Position numbers and translations under genes: made by a program
Shown: positions 45,544-53,261 of the stretch, in pieces
How positions within the stretch are numbered: the first letter of the stretch is position 1
Layout of the letters: every line of letters starts with the position of its first letter
The notes under the pieces: model-generated
What the model was told of the DNA's origin: nothing
What the model saw: only the letters and a program-made list of their open reading frames with translations
Database searches by the model: none
Assembly (NCBI GenBank): GCA_947448885.1
Contig: CANFPJ010000008.1
Location: 1 to 57,632 of the forward strand
Origin: Comamonadaceae bacterium
GTDB taxonomy: Bacteria; Pseudomonadota; Gammaproteobacteria; Burkholderiales; Burkholderiaceae_C
DNA length: 57,632 bases
Reading direction: 5' to 3'

Positions 45544-46473
45544 AGTTGGTTTGACACCGGCGCTCAATGGGGTGCCGGTTTGTTGCTCCATCCAGCGCAC
45601 CACTTCACTCACACTGGCTTGGGGGGCCGCACTGCCCAGGGCTTGTTGCCACAGCGCTTGTGCCACTTGCCACACCGGTGCCGGGGTGTGGGTTTGCTCA
45701 GCCAGTTTCATGGCGATGCCCATGTCCTTGACCATCAACTCCAGTTTGAACGGGTCATCAAAAGCGCGGTTGAACACCCGCTGGTGGAAATGGGTTTGCG
45801 CCACCCAACTGCCGCCGGTGGAAGCGTTGAGCACATCCACCATCACAGCGGGGTCCAGGCCATAGCGCTGCCCGGCCAACAGCCCTTCGGTGGTGTTCAT
45901 CAAGGTGATGGCGGTGACGCAGTTGTTGATGGCCTTCATGGCGTGGCCGCAGCCCACTTCACCCAGGTGGAAGATGGATTTGCCCATCACTTCCAGCAGC
46001 GGACGCGCCCGCGCCAAATCGGCGTCAGTGCCACCGACCATGAACACCAACTCCGCCGCCTGGGCACCCCATTGGGCGCCGGAGACAGGGGCGTCCAACA
46101 TGCCAATGCCGCGCTCGGCCAAGGCGGCAGCGGTTTGGCGTGTCAGCCACGGCTCGCACGACGAGGTGTCGACCAGCAAACTGCCGCGCTTGAGCCCATT
46201 GATCAGGCCAAAACCGGGCCTTTCAGTTCCCAAAGCCACGGCTTGCACCACTTGGCCATGGGGCAGCATGGTGAACACGATGTCGCTGTGCGCGCCCACC
46301 GCTCGGGGGTCTTCCAGGGCCACGGCGTTGGCACCAATGGCGTTGGCCAAATCCAGGGCCACATCGGCTTGCGCGTCATGCAGCCACACATGGTGGCCCG
46401 CTTGGGCCAAGTGGGTGGCCATGGGCGTGCCCATCACCCCCAAGCCAATGAAACCAATGTGTTGAGGGGTCAT
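45532..46473 (-). CDS. Beta-hydroxyacid dehydrogenase (3-hydroxyisobutyrate type)
   Basis: A 313-residue NAD(P)-dependent dehydrogenase. GFIGLGVMGTPMATHLAQAGH is the Rossmann start, DAPVSGAQWGAQAAELVFMVGG the substrate loop, and GCGHAMKAINNCV holds the catalytic lysine. Relatives include 3-hydroxyisobutyrate, tartronate semialdehyde and L-threonate dehydrogenases; the exact substrate is open. The start at 46473 has AAAGG upstream on the minus strand. Confidence 0.9.
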   Translation of the reverse strand: MTPQHIGFIGLGVMGTPMATHLAQAGHHVWLHDAQADVALDLANAIGANAVALEDPRAVGAHSDIVFTMLPHGQVVQAVALGTERPGFGLINGLKRGSLLVDTSSCEPWLTRQTAAALAERGIGMLDAPVSGAQWGAQAAELVFMVGGTDADLARARPLLEVMGKSIFHLGEVGCGHAMKAINNCVTAITLMNTTEGLLAGQRYGLDPAVMVDVLNASTGGSWVAQTHFHQRVFNRAFDDPFKLELMVKDMGIAMKLAEQTHTPAPVWQVAQALWQQALGSAAPQASVSEVVRWMEQQTGTPLSAGVKPTSGD

Positions 46474-46499
46474 AAAACCTTTGCTGGAGACAGATGCGC

Positions 46500-47141
46500 T
46501 CAAACGGGCGCAGGCGTTTTGGGGCGATAAGCGCAATTTGAAGCCACCGCGCATTGCCAACACAGCGGTTTGCGCGCCTGGCAGACATAGCGCCCCAACA
46601 AAATCAGCCAATGGTGGGCGTCCACCAAATAAGCGGGTGGGATGCGTTGCAGCAAACCCATTTCAACTTCATATGGCGTTTTTCCGGGGGCCAAGCCGGT
46701 GCGGTTGCCGACGCGAAAAATGTGCGTGTCCACGGCCATGGTGGGCTCGCCAAAAGCCACATTCAGCACCACATTGGCGGTTTTGCGGCCCACGCCGGGC
46801 AGGGCTTCCAAGGCGGCTCTGTCCTGGGGCACCTCGCCGCCATGCTCGCGCAGCAATATCTCGCAGGTTTGCAGCAGGTGCCGAGCTTTGCTGTGGTACA
46901 GGCCAATGGTGCGGATGTGCGCCTCCAAACCGTCCAGCCCCAAGGCCAAGATGCGGGCGGGGGTGTGGGCCACCGCGAACAAGCGCCGCGTGGCTTTGTT
47001 CACCCCCACATCGGTGGCTTGGGCGCTGAGCAAGACAGCGGTGAGCAGCTCGAACACGCTCGTATACTCCAGCTCCGTATTGGGCTGGGGATTGGCCGCT
47101 TTCAAAGTGGCAAAAAAAGGCTCGATTTGGTTTTTTTTCAT
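46500..47141 (-). CDS. nth: Endonuclease III
   Basis: A 213-residue base-excision repair glycosylase/AP lyase for oxidised pyrimidines. The helix-hairpin-helix is LPGVGRKTANVVLN with the catalytic lysine, the catalytic aspartate lies in AVDTHIFRVGNRTG, and the C-terminal [4Fe-4S] loop has CQARKPLCWQCAVASNC. The start at 47141 (MKKNQIEPFFATL) gives the family length. The first codons contain a run of eight A and, ten bases later, seven T, sites prone to slippage. Confidence 0.95.
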   Translation of the reverse strand: MKKNQIEPFFATLKAANPQPNTELEYTSVFELLTAVLLSAQATDVGVNKATRRLFAVAHTPARILALGLDGLEAHIRTIGLYHSKARHLLQTCEILLREHGGEVPQDRAALEALPGVGRKTANVVLNVAFGEPTMAVDTHIFRVGNRTGLAPGKTPYEVEMGLLQRIPPAYLVDAHHWLILLGRYVCQARKPLCWQCAVASNCAYRPKTPAPV

Positions 47142-47145
47142 GGCT

Positions 47146-47170
47146 TTAATTGGGGTCAGATTCCAATTAA
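47146..47170. repeat. 8-bp inverted repeat, REP-like remnant
   Basis: TTAATTGG and CCAATTAA form a perfect 8-bp inverted repeat around GGTCAGATT, between the divergent nth and aminotransferase genes. GGGGTCAGA-containing AT-bordered palindromes are often found next to REP-associated transposase genes, but no transposase is here. It could equally be a regulator site for the divergent promoters. I see only one copy in this window. Confidence 0.45.
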
Positions 47171-47191
47171 TTTTCTTTGGTGAATTCTCCC

Positions 47192-48406
47192 ATGCAATTT
47201 GCACAACGCCTGAACAACGTTGAAACCTCCGCGATCCGTGAGCTGTTCAAGCTGCTGGGCAAGCCCGGCATCATCAGCTTTGCGGGCGGCTTTCCCGACA
47301 GCGCGATGTTTGACGTCGAGGGCATTCGGCAAGCCAGCGAGCATGTGTTGGCCCACGAGCCCGGACCCGCTTTGCAATATGGCGCCACAGAAGGGTACCC
47401 CGCGCTGCGCGAACAGTTGAGCCATTTCATGGCCAGCAAAGGCGTGACGGGCTTGAACCCTGATGGCTTGATCGTCACCACGGGCAGCCAACAGGCCCTT
47501 GACCTGATTGGCAAAACCATGCTCGATCCGCAAGACACGGTGATTGTGGAGGCCCCCACTTTTTTGGCCACCATCCAGTGTTTTCGGTTGTATGGGCCAC
47601 GCGTCATCGGTGCGCCCATTGACGCCCATGGCGTGGATGTGGACGCGCTCGAAGCCCTGGTGGTGCAGCACAAACCCAAGCTCATTTACCTGGTGCCCAC
47701 CTTTGGCAACCCCAGTGGGGCCATGCTCAGCTTAGAGCGTCGCTTGCGCATTTTGGAGTTGGCCGTGCGCCATCAAGTTCTGGTGGTCGAGGACGACCCT
47801 TATGGTGACTTGTATTTTGGTGCGCCACCGCCGCCCAGCCTGTTGGCCCTGAGCGAGCGCGTGCCTGGTAGCCGCGAATGGCTGGCCCATTGCGGCAGCT
47901 TGAGCAAGGTGCTCAGCCCTGGTTTGCGCGTGGGTTGGTTGATCGCGCCGCCTGAGTTGCTGTCGCGGGCCACCATGTGCAAGCAATTCAGCGATGCCCA
48001 CACCTCTACCTTTGCCCAAGCCACGGCTGCCCAATACCTGAAGTCCGGTCGCATGCCGGCCACCTTGGACAAGGTGCGCCAGGTGTATGCCCAGCGCGCC
48101 CAGGCCATGGGAAAGGCATTGCAGCGCGAGTTGGGTGCGGCCGTGCGTTTCACCCAACCCCAGGGCGGTTTGTTTTTTTGGGCTTATCTCACGGGAGCGG
48201 GCGGTGCGCCCAGCGATGGTCAGGTGCTGGCCAAGCTGGCCATCGACAAAGGCGTGGCCTTTGTGCCGGGGGCACCTTTTTATGCCGATCATCCCGACAC
48301 CAGCAGCCTGCGCTTGAGCTTTGCCACGGCCGATGAAGCCAAGATCGACGAAGGCATGGGTCGCCTGGGGCAGGCGGTGCGCGAACACATCCAGGGGGCC
48401 ACATGA
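47192..48406 (+). CDS. PLP-dependent aminotransferase (MocR/LysN-like, class I/II)
   Basis: A 404-residue fold-type I aminotransferase. The start MQFAQRLNNVETSAIRELFKLLGKPGIISFAGGFPD is typical of 2-aminoadipate and aromatic/branched-chain aminotransferases of the LysN type. YGATEGYPALREQL, VPTFGNPSGAMLS, the PLP aspartate in VVEDDPYGDLYF and the PLP lysine in GSLSKVLSPGLRVGW are clear. The substrate is probably a hydrophobic or dicarboxylic amino acid. It is coupled to msrA by ATGA. Confidence 0.9.
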   Translation: MQFAQRLNNVETSAIRELFKLLGKPGIISFAGGFPDSAMFDVEGIRQASEHVLAHEPGPALQYGATEGYPALREQLSHFMASKGVTGLNPDGLIVTTGSQQALDLIGKTMLDPQDTVIVEAPTFLATIQCFRLYGPRVIGAPIDAHGVDVDALEALVVQHKPKLIYLVPTFGNPSGAMLSLERRLRILELAVRHQVLVVEDDPYGDLYFGAPPPPSLLALSERVPGSREWLAHCGSLSKVLSPGLRVGWLIAPPELLSRATMCKQFSDAHTSTFAQATAAQYLKSGRMPATLDKVRQVYAQRAQAMGKALQRELGAAVRFTQPQGGLFFWAYLTGAGGAPSDGQVLAKLAIDKGVAFVPGAPFYADHPDTSSLRLSFATADEAKIDEGMGRLGQAVREHIQGAT

Positions 48407-48936
48407 GCGAGCGCAGCATCACATTGGGGGGCGGGTGCTTTTGGTGCACCGAGGCGGTGTTTGTTCGCGTCAAGGGCGTGACCGATGTCGAGTCTGCGTA
48501 TTGCAATGGCCATGTGCACCAACCCAGCTACGAGCAAGTGTGCGAGGGCAACACCGGGCATGTCGAAGTGGTGCAGTTGCGCTACGACGATGCCCAGGTG
48601 AGCTTGTCTCAGTTGCTCGAGGTGTTCTTCGCGGTGCACGACCCGACCACGCTCAATCGCCAAGGCAATGACGTGGGCACCCAATACCGCAGCGGTATAT
48701 ACGTGGACAACGCCGGTGATTTGGCCTTGGCCCAAGAATGGGTGGCGCATTTGAACCAAAGCAAAGCCTTTGGCAAGCCGGTGGTCACCGAGGTGGTGAT
48801 GCGGGCCAATTACTGGCCGGCCGAGGACTACCACCAAGACTATTTCGAGCGCAACCCCAACCAAGGCTATTGCGCGTTTGTCGTGGGCCCCAAAGTGGCC
48901 AAGTTCCAAAAAACCTTTGCCAGTTTGACCCGCTGA
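48403..48936 (+). CDS. msrA: Peptide methionine (S)-S-oxide reductase MsrA
   Basis: A 177-residue repair enzyme that reduces methionine-S-sulfoxide. The catalytic motif GGGCFWCTEAVF is at residues 9-20, and QYRSGIYV and the C-terminal NQGYCAF region are family-typical. Its ATG overlaps the aminotransferase stop and its TGA overlaps the next ATG (TGATG), making a three-gene coupled unit. Confidence 0.95.
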   Translation: MSERSITLGGGCFWCTEAVFVRVKGVTDVESAYCNGHVHQPSYEQVCEGNTGHVEVVQLRYDDAQVSLSQLLEVFFAVHDPTTLNRQGNDVGTQYRSGIYVDNAGDLALAQEWVAHLNQSKAFGKPVVTEVVMRANYWPAEDYHQDYFERNPNQGYCAFVVGPKVAKFQKTFASLTR

Positions 48937-49334
48937 TGGTGTCTGTGCGGGTCAGGGTTGCGTTTCTGGCATTTGCCCTGTTGTGGGCGCAGTGGCTGGG
49001 CTTGTCCCACGCCATTTGGCACAGCCCCTTGTTGCGGGGTGTTGAAACACACCAAAAATCAGCCGCCCATTCCGTTCAGCAAAGCCAAGCCCAAGCCCAA
49101 GCCCAAGCCCAAGCCCAAGCCAGCCCCTCGGGTGGTGGCTTGTTGGCGCACGACAGCGATGCGCAATGCCGCTTGTTCGATCAAAGCGCTCACAGCGATG
49201 CCCTGAGCCCACCCGCGCTCAGCTGGGCGGGCCTGCCCCTGGTCATGGCCTTCAGCGCCATGGCCGCTGTGGTCTCGAAGGCCCAGCCTGCGCTGGCCTA
49301 CCGCGCCCGCGCCCCGCCGACTTTTCAAGCCTGA
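48936..49334 (+). CDS. Small envelope protein with QA repeat, upstream of TonB receptor
   Basis: A 132-residue protein I do not recognise. It has an N-terminal signal or anchor helix (VRVAFLAFALLWAQWLGLSHA), a linker with six Gln-Ala units (about residues 51-62), a region with scattered His, Asp and Cys (AHDSDAQCRLFDQSAHSD), and a second hydrophobic stretch (LPLVMAFSAMAAVV). The ATG overlaps the msrA stop. Small His/Cys-bearing genes of similar layout precede TonB receptors in many Burkholderiales, so a metal-related periplasmic role is possible. Confidence 0.75.
   Translation: MVSVRVRVAFLAFALLWAQWLGLSHAIWHSPLLRGVETHQKSAAHSVQQSQAQAQAQAQAQASPSGGGLLAHDSDAQCRLFDQSAHSDALSPPALSWAGLPLVMAFSAMAAVVSKAQPALAYRARAPPTFQA
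49086..49121 (+). repeat. Six tandem CAAGCC hexamers
   Basis: Six exact copies of CAAGCC run in frame inside the small envelope protein gene, coding for six Gln-Ala pairs. The unit is a multiple of three, so gain or loss of copies would change linker length without breaking the frame. Confidence 0.95.
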
Positions 49335-49397
49335 TCCAACCCTTGGGGACACCCCATGCATGCGCATGGTTGTCTTGTTTTTGGATTTTTAAGTGGA

Positions 49398-51470
49398 ATG
49401 AAAAGCATGAATGTCTTCTCACGATTGGCCGGGCTGTTGTGCCTGGTCCTTTTGGGTTCACCGTTGGTGGGGGCACAAACCCTCAATGCCCCGACCAGCG
49501 CCTCTCCAACCCTCAGCGACGTGGTGGTCACCGGCAACCCCTTGGGGCGCGACACCAGCGCTGCCCCCGTCATCAGCTTGGGTGGCACCGAGTTGTTGTT
49601 GCGCTCAGGCAGCACCTTGGGCGAGACCCTGTCACAAACCCCCGGGGTGGCCAACAGTTACTTTGGCCCCAATGCAGGTCGACCCATCATTCGCGGCTTG
49701 GATGGCGACCGCATCCGCATGCTCAACAACGGGGGAGCATCGCATGATCTGTCGGGCCTGAGCCCAGACCATGCGGTGGCCCAGGACCCCTTGAGCGTGG
49801 AGCGCATTGAGGTGCTGCGCGGGCCGGGCGCTTTGTTGTACGGCGGCAGCGCGGTGGGCGGGGTGGTGAATGTGATTGACAACCGCATCCCGCAGCAGCC
49901 CATGGAGGCAGGTGCGGGGATGCTCGGGCGCTTTGACGTGAATGCCGCCACCGGCAACCAAGAGCGCAGCGGTGCGGGTTTGGTCGAATGGGGCAATGAG
50001 CGCTGGGCGGTGCATGTGGATGGGTTTCGGCGCACCAGCGCGGATGCAGCCGTGCCCCTGGACCTGACCTGCGGACGCACCGGCACCACCAGCCGGGTGA
50101 TTTGCAACTCGGGCAACAGCGCCAGTGGCGGTGCGGTGGGGGCCAGCTTGTTTTGGGACCATGGCCGCTTGGGGGCCTCGGTGTCGCAATATGCCAGCCA
50201 ATATGGGGCGGTGGCCGAAGATTTGGTCACCATCGACATGCGCAGCACGCGCTATGCCCTGGAAGGTGAGTGGCGCAGGCCAGGCGCTTTTGTCGAACGC
50301 TTGAACCTGCAACTGGCCCGCACCGATTACCGCCATGCCGAGTTGGACAGCGGTGTCATGGGTACCGAATTCATCTCGCCCAGCACCGACTACCGCTTGC
50401 AAGCGCGGCACAGCCCATGGAGCAACCCTTTGGGGAGCATGCAAGGGGTGTGGGGATTGCAGGGCGACTCTTCTCGCTTTGAGGCGCGCGGGGCCGAAGC
50501 CTATGCGCCGTTCAGCGAATCCCAAAACCAAGCGCTGTATGTGCACGAAGAACTGCCCAAAACCTGGGGCCGTTGGACATTGGGTGTGCGCAGCGAACAA
50601 GCCAGTGTCGGTTGCTTGAATGGCAATGCCTTGTGTTTGAACCCCGTTCAAAAGTCTTTTTCTCCCTTGAGCGCGGCATTGGGTTTGCAATACCAACTGG
50701 CCCCAGGTTGGCAGTGGCTGACCCATGTGGCCCGCACCGAGCGCGCTCCCAAGCACTATGAGTTGTTTGCCGATGGGGTGCATGTGGCCACCCATGCCCA
50801 TGAAGTGGGCAATGCCAATTTGGGTGTGGAGCGGGCCAACCAATACGATGCGGGCTTGGCTTGGCGCAGCGGTGAAGACCGTTTCTCCATCAACGCCTTC
50901 GTGAACCAGTACGACAGCCACATTGCCTTGTACAACACCGGCGTCGCCTCCGCACAGGACCCAGAGGTCATGACCTACAACTACCGCTCTGTGCGGGCCC
51001 GCTTTCAAGGCCTCGAAGCCCAAGGCAGCCAGCGCATCAAAGACGGATCCGCGGCATGGGTTTTGGGTGCCCGTGCTGATTTGGTTCGCGCCACCAACCT
51101 CGATACCCAAGAGCCCTTGCCGCGCATTGCGCCGTTTCGGTTGGGCCTGACGCTGGACCGCCAAAGCGGCCCCTGGCTGGCTGGCTTCGGGGTGGACCAC
51201 GCCATGGCACAAGATGCCGTACCCGCTGGCGACCGCGCCACGCCATCGTCCACACTGCTCAATGCGCGAATGACCTTTCGCCAACAACAAGGCGACAGCC
51301 AATGGCTTTGGTATGCGCGGGCCACTAACTTGACCGATGCCTTGGTTTATTCGCCCACGTCGGTGCTGACCACCACTGCCAAATACGCTGACCCCAGCAC
51401 CGGGCAAACGGTTTACAAAGCCCCATTGCCGGGGCGCAGTTTGAAGTTGGGCGTGCAAATCAGTTTTTAA
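49398..51470 (+). CDS. TonB-dependent receptor, ZnuD-like
   Basis: A 690-residue outer-membrane receptor. A signal peptide ends near GAQTL, followed by a TonB-box region (LSDVVVTGNPLG), a plug domain (GSTLGETLSQTPGVANSYFGPNAGRPIIRGLDGDRIRMLNNG, IEVLRGPGALLYGGSAVGGVVNVID) and a barrel ending in LGVQISF. The APKHYELFADGVHVATHAHEVGN segment is characteristic of zinc receptors of the ZnuD family. The start at 49398 (MKSMNVFSRL) or 49407 is possible. No Zur box was recognised upstream. Zinc as substrate is inferred. Confidence 0.85.
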   Translation: MKSMNVFSRLAGLLCLVLLGSPLVGAQTLNAPTSASPTLSDVVVTGNPLGRDTSAAPVISLGGTELLLRSGSTLGETLSQTPGVANSYFGPNAGRPIIRGLDGDRIRMLNNGGASHDLSGLSPDHAVAQDPLSVERIEVLRGPGALLYGGSAVGGVVNVIDNRIPQQPMEAGAGMLGRFDVNAATGNQERSGAGLVEWGNERWAVHVDGFRRTSADAAVPLDLTCGRTGTTSRVICNSGNSASGGAVGASLFWDHGRLGASVSQYASQYGAVAEDLVTIDMRSTRYALEGEWRRPGAFVERLNLQLARTDYRHAELDSGVMGTEFISPSTDYRLQARHSPWSNPLGSMQGVWGLQGDSSRFEARGAEAYAPFSESQNQALYVHEELPKTWGRWTLGVRSEQASVGCLNGNALCLNPVQKSFSPLSAALGLQYQLAPGWQWLTHVARTERAPKHYELFADGVHVATHAHEVGNANLGVERANQYDAGLAWRSGEDRFSINAFVNQYDSHIALYNTGVASAQDPEVMTYNYRSVRARFQGLEAQGSQRIKDGSAAWVLGARADLVRATNLDTQEPLPRIAPFRLGLTLDRQSGPWLAGFGVDHAMAQDAVPAGDRATPSSTLLNARMTFRQQQGDSQWLWYARATNLTDALVYSPTSVLTTTAKYADPSTGQTVYKAPLPGRSLKLGVQISF

Positions 51471-51561
51471 GGCCCTTTCGAGGCCCACTGCCTGAGGCCA
51501 TGAAAAAGGCCACCGTCATCAGCGGCGGTCATTGACATGCCTGCTGGGGGACAATCCGCCC

Positions 51562-52539
51562 ATGTTGGATGTGGTGATTTCTTCTTTGGTGCCGGTGATG
51601 CTGCTCATCGCCATTGGCTGCGCCGTCGGCCGCTGGCAGTGGGTCAGCCCTGGCGGGGCCCAAGAACTTTCCCGCTTGGCCTTTTCGGTGTTCGGCCCGG
51701 CCTTGCTGTTTCGCACCATGTGCCATGTCGACCCGCACACATTGGTGCTGCAACCCTTGGCGGTCTATTTGCTGAGCGCAATGGGCTTGTACTGGGCCAT
51801 GTGGTGGTGCTGGGGTCGCAACCTGGCGGCCGCCATGTGGGCGATGGCAACCATGTTCAGCAACACCGTGGCCTTGGGCATTCCCTTGGTGGGCTATGTG
51901 TATGGGCCGCCTGGCTTGGTGGTGTTGTTCACCTTGATATCGGTGCATTCGCTGGTGTTGGTGACCATGATCACGGTTCATTTGGAGTGGCAACGCGCCC
52001 AAACGCCCCAGACCCAATCGGGGCTGGCCTCGCCAGCGGCCCTGTGGCCTACGCTGACCTTGGCCTTGCGCCAGTCCATCTTTCATCCGGTGCCACTGCC
52101 TATTTTGTTGGGTTTGGCGTTCACCCAAACGGGTTGGTCCATCCCCGAGGCCTTGGATCGCCCCCTGCAATGGCTGGGCGCGGCTTTTGGCCCCATGGCC
52201 TTGTTGCTGGTGGGCATCAATTTGGCCCAGGTCTGGCGCTCGTCGGCTTCAGCGAATGACAAGCCTCAACCTTGGCGCAAGCCCATGGAACTTACCTTGC
52301 TCAAGAACCTGGTGTTTCCCATTTGTGTGGGGGCCGTGGGTTCGGCCATGGGATTGCAAGGCCTGCCCTGGGCGGTGATGGTGTTGGCCGCTGCGCTGCC
52401 CGTGGGAGCCAACGTGTTCTTGGTGTCTCAGCGCTATGAATTGGAGCGCGAGGCCATCACCCTGGGCATGTCGATCTCCACTTTGGCGGGCATGCTCAGT
52501 TTGCCCGTGGTGATGGTGCTGTTGCAGCATTGGGGCTAG
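51562..52539 (+). CDS. AEC family transporter
   Basis: A 325-residue membrane protein of the auxin efflux carrier family, with about ten helices in two halves. Typical segments include LIAIGCAVGRWQWVSPGGAQELSRLAFSVFGPALLFRT near the N-terminus, MATMFSNTVALGIPLVGYVYG, and ALPVGANVFLVSQRYELEREAITLGMSISTLAGML at the C-terminus. Bacterial members carry small carboxylates such as malate or malonate. The frame is open 30 bases further upstream; 51562 (MLDVVISS) fits the family start. Confidence 0.9.
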   Translation: MLDVVISSLVPVMLLIAIGCAVGRWQWVSPGGAQELSRLAFSVFGPALLFRTMCHVDPHTLVLQPLAVYLLSAMGLYWAMWWCWGRNLAAAMWAMATMFSNTVALGIPLVGYVYGPPGLVVLFTLISVHSLVLVTMITVHLEWQRAQTPQTQSGLASPAALWPTLTLALRQSIFHPVPLPILLGLAFTQTGWSIPEALDRPLQWLGAAFGPMALLLVGINLAQVWRSSASANDKPQPWRKPMELTLLKNLVFPICVGAVGSAMGLQGLPWAVMVLAAALPVGANVFLVSQRYELEREAITLGMSISTLAGMLSLPVVMVLLQHWG

Positions 52540-52832
52540 GGGGCTGCGCGCACGGGTCAAAGAAGGGTGAATACCTCTTGGCCCATTCAATCGAATTGCT
52601 GTACCCAAACGCTGGGGCCCCATGTCATTGAGCCCGATATGCACACCCAAAGCACCCAGCATGATGTGCATCAAGTCCGTGCGTGCATTTGAAACCCACA
52701 ATCAACCCACCGCTGGATTTGTGGCCATGAAAGGCCGCAAAGGCCGGTGGTCGATGCCTTCAAACGGTCGTCGCAACGCATCCAGAATCCTCTGCTGCGT
52801 TTTCCCAATGTGGTGATGCAAAGGAATTCAAA
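52540..52832. other. Intergenic region without recognised gene
   Basis: This 293-base gap between the AEC transporter and the small periplasmic protein holds no frame I can support. A 64-codon frame at 52622-52816 has no family likeness and no ribosome site. The region ahead of 52833 has only the purine-rich AAAGGAATTCAAA as a possible ribosome-binding stretch. Confidence 0.6.
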
Positions 52833-53216
52833 ATGAAAACGCACGCGGATTCAACCGCCAAGCTGGTGGCGGCCCTGACCTTGTCAGCGGTGGTCATGGC
52901 CTACACCGTGGGCGTACAGGCCCAAGACAAAAGCAGCTCACTCATGCCCATTTATGGCTCCCAATTGATGAGTGACCCAGAACGCAGTGCCTACCAAACC
53001 AAAATGCGCGCCTTAAAGACCGAGCAAGCGCGGGAAGCCTTTCGTTTGGAACACCACGAAGCGATGAAAATCCGGGCGGCGGCCAGAGGCGTCACTTTGC
53101 CCAATGACCCCCCCGGCAAAGGCCTGGGGATTCAAGGCACTGTCCCCCAAGGCTTGGGCCAGCCCGGTCCTTCAGGCAACCCTGGTGGAATGGGTGTGGG
53201 TGGTGGGCGCAAGTAA
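52833..53216 (+). CDS. Small periplasmic protein of unknown function
   Basis: A 127-residue exported protein. A signal peptide (about residues 1-30, ending GVQAQ) is followed by a charged helical region YGSQLMSDPERSAYQTKMRALKTEQAREAFRLEHHEAMKIRAAARGVTLP, a pattern I know from many uncharacterised proteobacterial periplasmic proteins, and a Gly/Pro-rich tail (GLGQPGPSGNPGGMGVGGG). The helical part recalls periplasmic chaperone-like LTXXQ/CpxP proteins only in general character. AAAGGA precedes the ATG. It converges on the sulP gene. Confidence 0.82.
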   Translation: MKTHADSTAKLVAALTLSAVVMAYTVGVQAQDKSSSLMPIYGSQLMSDPERSAYQTKMRALKTEQAREAFRLEHHEAMKIRAAARGVTLPNDPPGKGLGIQGTVPQGLGQPGPSGNPGGMGVGGGRK

Positions 53217-53261
53217 AGCCCAAACCCCTCCGACCCCCGAAACATGGGGTTGACCCGCCAT

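Noticed and set aside
49086..49121. CRISPR-like repeat
   Set aside because: Units are 6 bases with no spacers, in frame inside a gene; it is a microsatellite.
49632..51488. A 618-codon minus-strand frame
   Set aside because: Antisense to the TonB receptor, which has signal peptide, plug and barrel end in the right order.
52622..52816. A 64-codon frame in the gap after the AEC transporter
   Set aside because: No ribosome site, no recognisable motif and no conserved context; kept only as an empty intergenic region.
53217..53261. Possible shared terminator with AACCCC/GGGGTT arms
   Set aside because: The stem is only 6 bp with a long loop and no T-run; not enough to call.
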